Assembly (NCBI GenBank): GCA_900313615.1
Contig: OMRP01000011.1
Location: 1-64,000, forward strand
Direction of reading: 5' to 3'
Length of the DNA: 64,000 bases
Source of the DNA: an uncultured Prevotellaceae bacterium
GTDB lineage: Bacteria; Bacteroidota; Bacteroidia; Bacteroidales; Bacteroidaceae
Each line of letters starts with the position of its first letter. Positions within the stretch are counted from its first letter, which is position 1. The notes under the pieces are model-generated. The model saw nothing but the letters and a program-made list of their open reading frames with translations. It was not told the origin of the DNA and did not search any database. Below are positions 16,076 to 24,426 of the stretch, in pieces. Both the position numbers and the translations under genes were made by a program.

Positions 16076-18070
16076 TTAGAATTTCCACCTCACTTGTAGT
16101 TGCAAGTCGGTCATTGAGGAGTGGTCGATGCGTTGCAGTCCACTGGATATGAAGTCACGGTCGAAATAGTTGGTTGACTGCAAACGGGCTATAAGCGCAA
16201 GCCGTGGGGTGGGGTCGAGGCGTGCCACGAAGGTAGTGCGCAACCCTTCGCCCTCGAACGATGGGAAAGAATAGCGGTAGAGCAGTCCAGGCTCCATGGT
16301 GTAGATGCGACTGTCGTTGTCGTCGGTGTGGAAATAGCCAACCGAGGCGGTCAATCGCACCTTTTTTCCTATCTGTGCAGTGATACGTTCGCTGACCATC
16401 CATCCAAAACTGTTTTTCTCATATCGCGAATGGGCAACATCACCTTGTGTGGTGCTTTTCAGGCATCCCCCATCATAGGTGAAAGCCAGTCGTCCGCGTT
16501 GCTCCCATTGGTTGATGAGAGCCGTCTTCTCCCTATTGTCACGTTGGCGGTAGCGTAGCCTATAACGTGCCGTCCATGAGCAGGAGCCGTGGTCGATGGT
16601 GACTTGCAGCATGTTGTCCCAGGTGTTTGACGAATGTAAGGCTATGTAACGTGGCTCAGCGAAATGCACATAGTCGGTATACGCCTGCAGCAGCAGGTGG
16701 TCCGATGGGTTCCACCGCGCTCCAAGGTATGCCCCGTGTTCGTTCTGTGTACGTCCGCCTTCGCTGAAAGCGTTGGCATGCAAGGCTTGGTATTTGGCAG
16801 CGTAATAACGGTATATGAGTGATAGCGTCAGTCGTTCGGCGGCCTGTATATTCAGTGTGTTGATGGTAGCCATGCCGCCACCCCTGCTTGACGCTGTCTC
16901 TCCCCGAAAACTGATGCGGTGTGCGGTGTAGCCATAGTCGGCGCTAAGGTTCCAGAATTCGTTACCGGAGGGGTAGTGCAACCGGTAAGGCTGACTGATG
17001 TCAGGCTGTAAGGTGCGGTCAAGGTGCGAATAGGCAAAGGTAGCGCCGAAACGCCAGCCACCCACTCTGCCTGCGAGGTGTGTGCCAGCGAGCGTCTCAT
17101 GGGTGTTGTTCTTCTTTTCCATCTCCGTGAGGGTGCGGTGGTAACCCGCATCGACGATGGTGGTGATGTCTTTGCCGTTGGCTGCCAGTGTGCCGTCGAT
17201 ACCTCGGTAAGAAGCGAAAGCGGTGAGTTCCACTGCTGATCCTATGCCGACGGTGACCGCCGCCCCTTGCAGGTAGTCGCCGTCATAGTTTGAGGCATGA
17301 GGACGGATGAGGTTGCCCGTCGTTCCCGCCGTATTGGTCGACATCAGCTTGCCCGTGCTGAACTGGTTGTTGAGCACCAGTCCCATGCCAGCCGACACAC
17401 GGTAGCGTCCCACGGTGAGTTGTTCGAGCGCTCCCAAGTGGCGCACGTCGACATAGAAAGAATAGAAATCGTAGCCCCAGGGGTTGTGCTTGCCGAAGAA
17501 TGGTTCGCCAGCATCCTGTGCTCCCGTGACACCTATCCTCAGGCGGTCGGAGTGGCGGAAGGCATAGCGAAAGCGGTGGGCGATGGGTCCGCCAAGGTAG
17601 CCGTTGTCATCGCCCCTACGTTTGTAGAAGGGAATGCGCCCGTCGAGGAAAAGTTCATGGTGACCTTGTTTCAAGATATCGCCGAAGGAAGGCCATCCTC
17701 GCTCGGGCAACGGTCCGACGGTGATGAAGTGGCTAAGCAACCGCCGTGTGGCAAAGTCGATAGATGGTATCATGGCCAGTTCGCCCAACGACTGCATTTG
17801 GTGGTATTGGTAAAGATAGGCGCATATATCCTCTACCTGTCGTTCGTTGAGGAAGGTGAGTCGTTCAAGTTGTTCACGTGTGGCGGTATTGATGTTGATG
17901 GGTTGCTGTTCCAGTTCGCAGAGCGTTTCATACAATTCTTCCCATGCGCCACTTTCGGTGTCGTCGAGCGAGGTCCATTGGTTGAAGTCGTCTTCCCAGG
18001 GGTGGACGTTTTGTGCCGACAAGGGTATCGACAAGCAGAGGAACAATGAGAATAGCAGCGTTTTTTTCAT
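16076..18070 (-). CDS. Helix-hairpin-helix protein with predicted outer-membrane barrel
   Basis: A protein of 664 residues with signal peptide MKKTLLFSLFLCLSIPLSAQ. Residues about 45-125 contain ComEA-like helix-hairpin-helix motifs (ININTATREQLERLTFLNE and a second copy ending with a LLSHFI helix). The remaining ~530 residues alternate aromatic and polar residues (for example FRYAFRHSDRLRIGVTG and RYRLRYRQRD) and end LQLQVRWKF, as expected of a beta-barrel with a terminal aromatic. Such proteins are common in Bacteroidetes. DNA binding or DNA uptake has been suggested from the ComEA similarity but is unproven. The start was moved to 18070, where the signal peptide begins. Confidence 0.8.
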   Translation of the reverse strand: MKKTLLFSLFLCLSIPLSAQNVHPWEDDFNQWTSLDDTESGAWEELYETLCELEQQPININTATREQLERLTFLNERQVEDICAYLYQYHQMQSLGELAMIPSIDFATRRLLSHFITVGPLPERGWPSFGDILKQGHHELFLDGRIPFYKRRGDDNGYLGGPIAHRFRYAFRHSDRLRIGVTGAQDAGEPFFGKHNPWGYDFYSFYVDVRHLGALEQLTVGRYRVSAGMGLVLNNQFSTGKLMSTNTAGTTGNLIRPHASNYDGDYLQGAAVTVGIGSAVELTAFASYRGIDGTLAANGKDITTIVDAGYHRTLTEMEKKNNTHETLAGTHLAGRVGGWRFGATFAYSHLDRTLQPDISQPYRLHYPSGNEFWNLSADYGYTAHRISFRGETASSRGGGMATINTLNIQAAERLTLSLIYRYYAAKYQALHANAFSEGGRTQNEHGAYLGARWNPSDHLLLQAYTDYVHFAEPRYIALHSSNTWDNMLQVTIDHGSCSWTARYRLRYRQRDNREKTALINQWEQRGRLAFTYDGGCLKSTTQGDVAHSRYEKNSFGWMVSERITAQIGKKVRLTASVGYFHTDDNDSRIYTMEPGLLYRYSFPSFEGEGLRTTFVARLDPTPRLALIARLQSTNYFDRDFISSGLQRIDHSSMTDLQLQVRWKF

Positions 18071-18091
18071 GATGTGAAGGTTATTGTCTTG

Positions 18092-18099
18092 CAAAAATA
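18092..18099 (-). promoter_or_regulatory. -7 box TATTTTTG for the helix-hairpin-helix gene
   Basis: A minus-strand TAnnTTTG match, about 25 bases before the ATG at 18070. It is divergent from the box at 18184-18191. Confidence 0.6.
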
Positions 18100-18183
18100 T
18101 ATAATTATTCGTTCATTGACAAAAATAGGGCAAAAAATTGCTAAAACAGATGGCGCAATGACGGCACAATAGGAAATAATGAT

Positions 18184-18191
18184 TATTTTTG
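18184..18191 (+). promoter_or_regulatory. -7 box TATTTTTG for the DUF4294 gene
   Basis: A TAnnTTTG match, 22 bases before the ATG at 18214. Confidence 0.6.
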
Positions 18192-18213
18192 CACACACAT
18201 ATCCTATGTCGAG

Positions 18214-18855
18214 ATGAAAAAAACGTTGTTGCTGATGTTGGCCTTGTGCCTCTTTTCCACTGTATGGGCCCAGACCGACCCGTCGGGAAAAGGTAATCCC
18301 GAGGACCGCGAGGTGGACATGAACAATCCCACCTTCGTGCCGACGATGAAGGTGGGGAAGACCCTCCTCGACGGGGATAGTGCGCTCTTCATGGACCTGA
18401 GCAATGTGTATGTCTATCCACCTGTGGAGTTGACGTCGAGCAAGCAACAGAAAGCATACAGCCGTTTGGTGAGGAACGTGAAAAAGGTGCTTCCTATCGC
18501 CAAGGAATGCAATCAGATTATCATTGAGACGTATGAGTATTTGCAGACCCTTCCCGACAAACGAGCCAAGGATGAGCATATGAAACTGGTGGAGAAAGAT
18601 ATCTACCATTCTTACAAGCCTCGCATGAAGAAACTCACCTATTCACAGGGCAAGTTGCTCATCAAGCTCATCAACCGCGAATGCAATTCGTCGGCCTACA
18701 ATATCATGAAGGCTTTCCTCGGTCCCATTCGTTCGGGTTTCTGGCAGGCTTTTGCTTGGACTTTTGGGGCATCGCTCAAGAAGGAATATGATGCCGAAGG
18801 CACCGACCGCCTCACTGAGCGTGTTGTGTTGCTCGTTGAGGCGGGACAGTTGTGA
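18214..18855 (+). CDS. DUF4294 family secreted protein
   Basis: A protein of 213 residues with signal peptide MKKTLLLMLALCLFSTVWAQ, so it is periplasmic or surface-exposed. The body matches the DUF4294 family: YVYPPVELTSSKQQKAYSRL, then KVLPIAKECNQIIIETYEYL and KLLIKLINRECNSSAYNI near the middle, ending with a helical segment and REVVLLVE-like tail. The family is widespread in Bacteroidetes and has no known function. The gene stands alone, divergent from the helix-hairpin-helix gene, with a perfect palindrome downstream. A structural or envelope role is only a guess. Confidence 0.85.
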   Translation: MKKTLLLMLALCLFSTVWAQTDPSGKGNPEDREVDMNNPTFVPTMKVGKTLLDGDSALFMDLSNVYVYPPVELTSSKQQKAYSRLVRNVKKVLPIAKECNQIIIETYEYLQTLPDKRAKDEHMKLVEKDIYHSYKPRMKKLTYSQGKLLIKLINRECNSSAYNIMKAFLGPIRSGFWQAFAWTFGASLKKEYDAEGTDRLTERVVLLVEAGQL

Positions 18856-18865
18856 GCCCTGCCCC

Positions 18866-18883
18866 CTCCCAGGAGGGGGTGGT
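18866..18883. repeat. GC-rich palindrome CCCCCTCC-CA-GGAGGGGG
   Basis: An 8-bp inverted repeat with a 2-base loop, just after the DUF4294 stop. It is a member of the CCTCCC-GGGAGG family. It could act as a terminator stem, but the following bases are not a clean T run. Confidence 0.65.
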
Positions 18884-18970
18884 AATTTGTTTAAAACAAA
18901 TAGTTGGTTTTAAGGTGTTTATTTATTGCGTTTTTTCGCAACATCATTTATAGCCTATTTGTCAGTTTAA

Positions 18971-19002
18971 CAGAATGCACGGACAGCTGTCCGTGCATTC
19001 TG
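18971..19002. repeat. Perfect 32-bp palindrome
   Basis: CAGAATGCACGGACAG is followed directly by its exact reverse complement CTGTCCGTGCATTCTG, with no loop. It lies between the convergent DUF4294 and M28 genes. It may be a terminator for both strands or a protein-binding site; flanking bases are only mildly T/A-rich. Confidence 0.85.
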
Positions 19003-19049
19003 TAACTATTATTGTTCACCCTAAGTGGGTGGAAATGGTGTTGAGTTCC

Positions 19050-20075
19050 TTACTCTTCTGTAAAGAGCACCTGTATGAGGGTCTGTCCCACTGCTTTGAG
19101 GGTGTTTTTGTCAAGGTGTGCCATATCGTCGTATACGGTATGCCAGGTAGGGCCAAACGTGCTTTCCAAGCAGTTGGGATAATAGGGTATGATATCGATG
19201 GTGGGGATGCCCGCCTTTTGGTTCACCGGTACATGGTCGTCGGTGATTTGACCGCCCAACTTGAAGGGGAAGTAGTCGCTGTATCCCGCATCACGTGCCG
19301 CCTTCCACACTTTGTCAACCACTGAGGGGGCGAAGTCCATTGACATGCGTTCCTGATAGAACTGGGCTTGTTGTCCTCCCACCATATCGAGGAGAATGCC
19401 GTAGAGCGTAGTGTATTGCGTCGGTTTTTGGTAGTTGTTCGCCCAATATTGCGCTCCCAAGGCCCATGAGTCTTCCGACGAGATACGCATCCACTGTGGT
19501 ACGCCCCAGTCCTCGGCATCGAAACAGATAAAGTCGACACCCACCTTGAGCGTGGTATCGTTCTGCAGCAGACGTGCCAATTCGAGCATCACGCCCACGC
19601 CCGATGCCCCGTCGTTAGCCGCCATCACCGGTTTGCGCCAGTTGGTACTGTCAGGGTCGTTGTCGGCCCATGGACGACTGTCCCAATGGGCGCATAGCAT
19701 CACATGGTAAGGTCGTTCGCTATGTATGGAAGCGATGATGTTGGTGCTCTGCAACGGAGTGGCGTCGAATCCCCTCAACGTGGCTTTCTGCAAAGTCACC
19801 TCGCAGCCAAATCGACGGAAAGTGTTGGCTATCCATGTGGCGCACTGTTCATGAGCCTCGCTGTTCATGGTGCGTGGTCCGAAGTCGCACTGAGCTTGAC
19901 AGAACAAGAAAGCCGAGTCGGCATTGAAGTCGGGACCCACAGGCTGCGCTGTTGCGGTTGTCGGAACGTTATCTGTGCCAGTTTTGCCCTTGTTGCACGA
20001 GGCACTGGTACAGGCCATGATGGCTATCAGTGCCATGCTGGTATAAAGAATCTTTGACGCTTTCATTAATTTCAT
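19050..20075 (-). CDS. M28-family zinc peptidase / glutaminyl cyclase-like lipoprotein
   Basis: A protein of 341 residues with an N-terminal lipoprotein-type signal (ALIAIMACTSASC). The M28 metal-site blocks are present: AHWDSRPWAD (His/Asp), AANDGASGVGVMLELARLL (bridging Asp) and DFICFDAEDWG (Asp/Glu). The glutaminyl-peptide cyclotransferase branch of M28 has a similar arrangement, so either aminopeptidase or N-terminal glutamine cyclization is possible. ATG 20075 lies in an ATGA overlap with the stop of the C26-M19 fusion gene, which fixes the start and shows translational coupling. It acts outside the cytoplasm. Confidence 0.88.
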   Translation of the reverse strand: MKLMKASKILYTSMALIAIMACTSASCNKGKTGTDNVPTTATAQPVGPDFNADSAFLFCQAQCDFGPRTMNSEAHEQCATWIANTFRRFGCEVTLQKATLRGFDATPLQSTNIIASIHSERPYHVMLCAHWDSRPWADNDPDSTNWRKPVMAANDGASGVGVMLELARLLQNDTTLKVGVDFICFDAEDWGVPQWMRISSEDSWALGAQYWANNYQKPTQYTTLYGILLDMVGGQQAQFYQERMSMDFAPSVVDKVWKAARDAGYSDYFPFKLGGQITDDHVPVNQKAGIPTIDIIPYYPNCLESTFGPTWHTVYDDMAHLDKNTLKAVGQTLIQVLFTEE

Positions 20076-21913
20076 TTTCTCATATTTTGCACTTGCGCCA
20101 TCACGCGGAGCCAGTTGCCGCCCCATATCTTTTGGATGTCGCGTTCGTTGAACTTCCGTCGGAGCAGGTGGAGGGTGAAATTGATTACCTCCGAGGCGTC
20201 GGCCATGCCGCGCACGCCACCATCGCCGTCAAAGTCAGTGCCCAATCCCACATGTTCGATGCCCATGATGCTGATGGCATGTTCGAGGTGTGCGATGGCG
20301 TCGAGGATGGATGCTTCGCCCTCTTTGCGTAAGAATCCGCCGTAGAGAGTGATATGCGCCACGCCGCCTTTCTTCGCCAATCGTCGTAATTGTTCGTCGC
20401 TGAGGTTTCGTGGTACATCACACAATGCCTTGCAGTTGCTGTGGCTGCACACGATAGGCGTTTCGCTGATTTCAAGAGCGTCGAAGAAACTGCTCTCCGC
20501 CGCATGGCTCAAGTCGACCATGATGCCCAGGCGGTTCATCTCCTTTATCACCTGTTGACCGAACTTGCTTACACCATGGTGCGTCTCACTGCCTTTGGCG
20601 CTGTCGCAGATATCGTTGTCGCCATTGTGGCACAATGTGATGTACACCACGCCGCGTTGAGCGAAATGTTTCAAGTTGGCGATGTCGTGATTCAGTGCCA
20701 GCGCATTCTCTATGGCGAACATGATGCTCTTGCGTCCTTTGCGCTTGTCTTCATAGAGTTCTGCCGGACTACGGGCGATACTCAGATAGTGACGGTTGTT
20801 CTTTACAATGTCTTCTATCTTATCGAAGATGGTGTCGGCATACTCTTTTGGTGTCTTTACGTCGAACGCCACTTTTGACGAGAAAGTCTCTCCCATCTTG
20901 GGTTGGGGCAGGTAAGCCGCCATAATAGTGGCGTCTTGCCGTCCGTCGGTCATTTTGTGCAGGTCGACGAGGATGCGGGGGTCGCGTTGCTCGAAGTGGA
21001 TGCCTTGGGGGAAGAACATCGGCGTGTCGCAATGCGTGTCGAGGGTGAGGATGCGGCTGTGCAGTTTCTTCGCCACATAGAAATTGTTGGCCTGGTGAAC
21101 CAACCATTCGAAGAGTTTCAGTCCTTCCGCTCCCAACCACTCAGGATGCCATTGCACACCGAGGATAGGTTTGTACTCACTGCTCTCCATGGCCTCTACC
21201 ACACCATCGGGAGACGTTGCCGTCACGTGGAAACGCTGACCGGGGTTGGCCACCGCCTGGTGGTGGAAACTGTTCACGAAGATGTTGTCAGTGCCATAGA
21301 TGTCGTGCAACATGGTGTCGGCCATGATATGCACCGAATGGGAGAGTAGGTCGCGGTCGCCGTCCTGGCTATGCTTGATAAGTGCCACCGGAGCGCTTTC
21401 GGTATCCTTGTCTTTGTCTTTCTTCCCATTGCGCCGTTTGTCATCGTTTATGGTGTCAACCTTGCTCTTCCACTCCGTGGCGATATCCTGTGACACCTTG
21501 CCGTCCAGGGCCACGGCAAGCGTCTGCATGCCTCTGCATATGCCGAGGATGGGAATCTGCCGGTTGTAAGCCAAGCGTGTGATGAGTAGTTCAGGCAGGT
21601 CGCGTGTGGCATTGATGTTATGCAACTGTGGCGATGGCTCCTCGCCCGTCCACAGCGGGTTGATGTCGCCACCGCCAGTGAGCAACAGTCCGTCGATATG
21701 GTCGAGGGTGTTGACGATGGCTGCTTTGTCAGCCACTGGAGGGATGATGACGGGAGTGCCGCCAGCATCTACCACCTGTTGGTAATATTTGTCGCGCAGG
21801 CAGGCATCACCTTTGGAATAGTTGGCCGTGATGCCGATGATAGGTTGATGGCCCGCCTCGGGAAAAGTTTGGTAAATTTGTTCGAGGTGGTCGTTCAGTC
21901 GGAAAGAATTCAT
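20072..21913 (-). CDS. Fusion of C26 glutamine-amidotransferase hydrolase and M19 membrane dipeptidase
   Basis: A protein of 613 residues with two enzyme domains. Residues ~20-275 are a class-I amidotransferase of the peptidase C26 type (gamma-glutamyl hydrolase, PuuD-like): nucleophile C126 in GICRGMQ, with H256 and E258 in QWHPEW. Residues ~288-610 are an M19 dipeptidase: zinc-site DTHCD at 292-296, then DLSHAAESSF, SHSNCKALCDVPRN and GTDFDGDGG. No signal peptide is seen, so it should be cytoplasmic. It would cleave gamma-glutamyl bonds and dipeptides in one chain. It lies 11 bases after an Lrp regulator and overlaps an M28 peptidase, suggesting a peptide-salvage operon. The linker at ~152-175 is Lys/Asp-rich. 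Confidence 0.92.
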   Translation of the reverse strand: MNSFRLNDHLEQIYQTFPEAGHQPIIGITANYSKGDACLRDKYYQQVVDAGGTPVIIPPVADKAAIVNTLDHIDGLLLTGGGDINPLWTGEEPSPQLHNINATRDLPELLITRLAYNRQIPILGICRGMQTLAVALDGKVSQDIATEWKSKVDTINDDKRRNGKKDKDKDTESAPVALIKHSQDGDRDLLSHSVHIMADTMLHDIYGTDNIFVNSFHHQAVANPGQRFHVTATSPDGVVEAMESSEYKPILGVQWHPEWLGAEGLKLFEWLVHQANNFYVAKKLHSRILTLDTHCDTPMFFPQGIHFEQRDPRILVDLHKMTDGRQDATIMAAYLPQPKMGETFSSKVAFDVKTPKEYADTIFDKIEDIVKNNRHYLSIARSPAELYEDKRKGRKSIMFAIENALALNHDIANLKHFAQRGVVYITLCHNGDNDICDSAKGSETHHGVSKFGQQVIKEMNRLGIMVDLSHAAESSFFDALEISETPIVCSHSNCKALCDVPRNLSDEQLRRLAKKGGVAHITLYGGFLRKEGEASILDAIAHLEHAISIMGIEHVGLGTDFDGDGGVRGMADASEVINFTLHLLRRKFNERDIQKIWGGNWLRVMAQVQNMRK

Positions 21914-21924
21914 GGAGTCAGATA

Positions 21925-22392
21925 TTATTCTTCGTTGGTCTTGACAGGAATTTCTCTTTTGATGCTTTGTTCCAATGAAATGAGCGTCTCCGTGGCCACC
22001 ACGCCGGGAATGCCTTGCAGTTGTGTGTTGAGCAGTTGCATGAGTTGCTCATTGTCACGAGCGTAGAGCTTCACGAGCATGGTGTAGGGACCAGTGGTGA
22101 AGTGACATTCCACGATTTCGGGGATATGGCGGAGCCGTTCCACCACATCTCTGTACATCGAACCCCTTTCGAGGTTGATGCCCACATAGGTACAGGTGGA
22201 GTAGCCTAAACTCTTTGGGTTCACGTCGAAGCCACTGCCGGTGATGACCCCGTCTTCTATCAGTCGCTGCACACGTTGGTGAATGGCCGCACGCGATACG
22301 TTGCATTCAGCCGCCACGTCCTTGAATGGTATCCTGGCATTGAGCGATAGGATACTGAGGATTTTCTTGTCAAGATTGTCTATTTTTTCCAT
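21925..22392 (-). CDS. Lrp/AsnC family transcriptional regulator
   Basis: A protein of 155 residues. The N-terminal winged helix (LDKKILSILSLNARIPFKDVAAE, then NVSRAAIHQRVQRLIEDGVI) is followed by the RAM domain (about 70-150: TTGPYTMLVKLYARDN and GIPGVVATETLISLEQ) that senses amino acids and forms dimers. It sits 11 bases upstream of the C26-M19 gene on the same strand and probably controls that operon in response to amino-acid or dipeptide supply. The direct targets are inferred from position only. Confidence 0.92.
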   Translation of the reverse strand: MEKIDNLDKKILSILSLNARIPFKDVAAECNVSRAAIHQRVQRLIEDGVITGSGFDVNPKSLGYSTCTYVGINLERGSMYRDVVERLRHIPEIVECHFTTGPYTMLVKLYARDNEQLMQLLNTQLQGIPGVVATETLISLEQSIKREIPVKTNEE

Positions 22393-22442
22393 TTCGTAAG
22401 ATATTTTGTCTTTTTGACCACCTTATTGGGCTAATTTGGTAG

Positions 22443-22450
22443 CAAAAGTA
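22443..22450 (-). promoter_or_regulatory. -7 box TACTTTTG for the lrp operon
   Basis: A minus-strand TAnnTTTG match about 50 bases before the ATG at 22392. It probably drives lrp, the C26-M19 fusion and the M28 peptidase. Confidence 0.6.
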
Positions 22451-22486
22451 CAAAATACAAATGGAATATGCAACAAAATGACAGTT

Positions 22487-23368
22487 TTATTTTTTCACTT
22501 CTTCCACTTCGACAATGAAGATAAGTGGTGAGTAGGCTGGAATTTTCCCTGCCTGGCGTGCTCCGTAAGCCAATTCCTGCGGGATATAGAGTTCCCATTT
22601 ACTGCCTTGTGGCATGAGGGTGAGGGCTTCTGTCCATCCTTTGATTACCTGATTGGGACGGAAGGTGCTGGTTTGTGGGGTACGCTCATAGGAACTGTCG
22701 AATACAGTGCCGTCGATGAGCCGTCCCTCGTATTTCACCACCACCTCATTGTCAGCCGTGGCAACAGGTCCGTTGCCCTGGCGCAACACTTTGTATTGCA
22801 AGCCGCTGGGCGTCGTCACCACCCCCTCTTTTTTGCCATTTTCGGCCATGAAGTCTTTGCTCAGTTGCTTGGCTTTTTCTGCCGTGGCCTGGAGGGCAGC
22901 TTTCGTGATGAGGGTCGCCGTAGAGTCGGTGAGCAGAGAATAGTCCTTCCGCAGCGAAGCGACGAATCCTTTGTTAAAAAGGTCCGCATCCAAAGTGCCA
23001 GTAGAGAGTGCACCACTCAAGTTTTTCTCCTCTGCTCCCATGATACGTCCAGCCACCATACCAGCGAGTTGAACACCGGCGCTGTAACCTTTGCCACGCA
23101 TGTTGCCCAGAGCGGCCACCGTCTCTTCATAGCCACGGATAAATTCAGGCATGTCAGCATCTTCCACGTCAAACTGTTGTTTGAGGAATGATTTCAATCC
23201 TTTGGTGGCTCCCATGCCAGCGGCATAACTCAACGAGTCCTCAGAAGTGACGAGTTGGGTGACGGCTGCTTTCTTGTCCTTCTTCTTGCTCTTTTTCGTT
23301 TGGGCAAGCATTGTATTGAAAGTGGCACTCGCCAGTACGACGAGTGCCAACAGTATGTATCTTCTCAT
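22487..23368 (-). CDS. FKBP-type peptidyl-prolyl isomerase, periplasmic
   Basis: A protein of 293 residues. A signal peptide (MRRYILLALVVLASATFNTMLAQ) is followed by a lysine-rich stretch, an N-terminal dimerization region (about 45-165, SYAAGMGATKGL) and an FKBP domain (about 185-292) with VKYEGRLIDGTVFDSS, QVIKGWTEAL and the closing LIFIVEVEEV. It follows another FKBP gene after 9 bases, so the two are co-transcribed. The architecture is that of FkpA/Mip chaperone-isomerases that help fold exported proteins. It is one of three FKBPs in a row. Confidence 0.92.
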   Translation of the reverse strand: MRRYILLALVVLASATFNTMLAQTKKSKKKDKKAAVTQLVTSEDSLSYAAGMGATKGLKSFLKQQFDVEDADMPEFIRGYEETVAALGNMRGKGYSAGVQLAGMVAGRIMGAEEKNLSGALSTGTLDADLFNKGFVASLRKDYSLLTDSTATLITKAALQATAEKAKQLSKDFMAENGKKEGVVTTPSGLQYKVLRQGNGPVATADNEVVVKYEGRLIDGTVFDSSYERTPQTSTFRPNQVIKGWTEALTLMPQGSKWELYIPQELAYGARQAGKIPAYSPLIFIVEVEEVKK

Positions 23369-23377
23369 GATGAGTGC

Positions 23378-24298
23378 TTATTTCTTTTGAGCCTGTGCCG
23401 GATTCACCGTGATGGTCTGTGGCTTTATGGTTGTCTTCTGTTTCTGTTCAGCACTCAGCAGTTGGAGTTTGAACACCAGCGGAGCGAAAGGAGGAATGCT
23501 CTGCATGCCGCGTGCGCCATAACCCAGTTGCTGTGGGATGTACACTTCCCATGTTGAACCAACAGGCATATGAAGCAATGCCTCACGGAAGCCCTTGATG
23601 ACAGCCTGTTCACGAGAGAGGTCAACGGTCATGGGGTCGCGGTCGAACGAGCTGTCGAACACGGTATCGTTGGTGAGTTTGCCCTCATAGTGTACCTTCA
23701 CAGTCATCGAGTCGGTGGGAACGGCACCCGTACCTTCGGTAATCACCTTATACTGCAAGCCCGAGGGGAGGGTCTTCACGCCTTCTTTTTTGGCATTCTC
23801 GGCCATCCATTTTTCACCAGCCTCTTTCTCTTTCTTGTAGCGTTTGGCCACTACATTTTCGTGGACTTTGTCTGCCAGAGGATCAATCAGGCCCATAGCA
23901 ATTTGGGGGTCGATAGAAGCCTTGCCCTTGACACCGTCGATAAGACCGGCGGTCAGGTTGCTGTACGATACATGTTCGGTGCTGTCACCGGCGAAGATGG
24001 ATGTGTTGATGCCTTCGGACATCTGTCTTCCAGTCTGCAAACCTAACATATATGCGGCCTTTTTCTTGTCGCCGGCAGCCTCTACACCCTCGTTGAAACC
24101 CTTGATGAAGTCATCGATATAGGCGGTGTCAATTCCTTGCTGCATGAGATAGCCTTTCATCTGTGCACCATTGGCCACACCGATGGCATAACTCAAGGTG
24201 TCAACATCTGTTTTAAGGTCGGCCTTGGGCTTGCTGCCACAAGACACAAACGCTGCTGCCGAAACCATGCAAGCAGCCATGAATAGAATTTTTTTCAT
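23378..24298 (-). CDS. FKBP-type peptidyl-prolyl isomerase, lipoprotein
   Basis: A protein of 306 residues with a lipoprotein signal (MKKILFMAACMVSAAAFVSCGS), so it should be membrane-anchored. An N-terminal helical dimerization part (SYAIGVANGAQMKGYLMQQG) leads to an FKBP domain at about 165-280 (VHYEGKLTNDTVFDSSFD, AVIKGFREALLHM, APLVFKLQLL). After the domain comes a Thr/Gln-rich tail. It is upstream of, and nearly touching, the 22487-23368 FKBP gene. The shared layout of the three neighbours points to local duplication followed by different targeting. Confidence 0.92.
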   Translation of the reverse strand: MKKILFMAACMVSAAAFVSCGSKPKADLKTDVDTLSYAIGVANGAQMKGYLMQQGIDTAYIDDFIKGFNEGVEAAGDKKKAAYMLGLQTGRQMSEGINTSIFAGDSTEHVSYSNLTAGLIDGVKGKASIDPQIAMGLIDPLADKVHENVVAKRYKKEKEAGEKWMAENAKKEGVKTLPSGLQYKVITEGTGAVPTDSMTVKVHYEGKLTNDTVFDSSFDRDPMTVDLSREQAVIKGFREALLHMPVGSTWEVYIPQQLGYGARGMQSIPPFAPLVFKLQLLSAEQKQKTTIKPQTITVNPAQAQKK

Positions 24299-24301
24299 TT
24301 T

Positions 24302-24396
24302 TAGTTTGTGAGTTTATGAGTTTTTTAGTTTATGAGTTTTTTAGTTTATGAGTTCTTGAGTTTTTTGAGTTCTTTAGTTTATGGGTTTGAGAACTA
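24302..24396. repeat. GAGTTTATGAGTTTTTTAG tandem tract
   Basis: Irregular direct repeats of (T)nAGTTTATGAG fill the gap between the second and third FKBP genes. They are of the same type as the GAGTTTTT tract at 4231-4266. Confidence 0.8.
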
Positions 24397-24426
24397 GTAA
24401 GGGTTGGAAAAACTCAAAAGAATATA

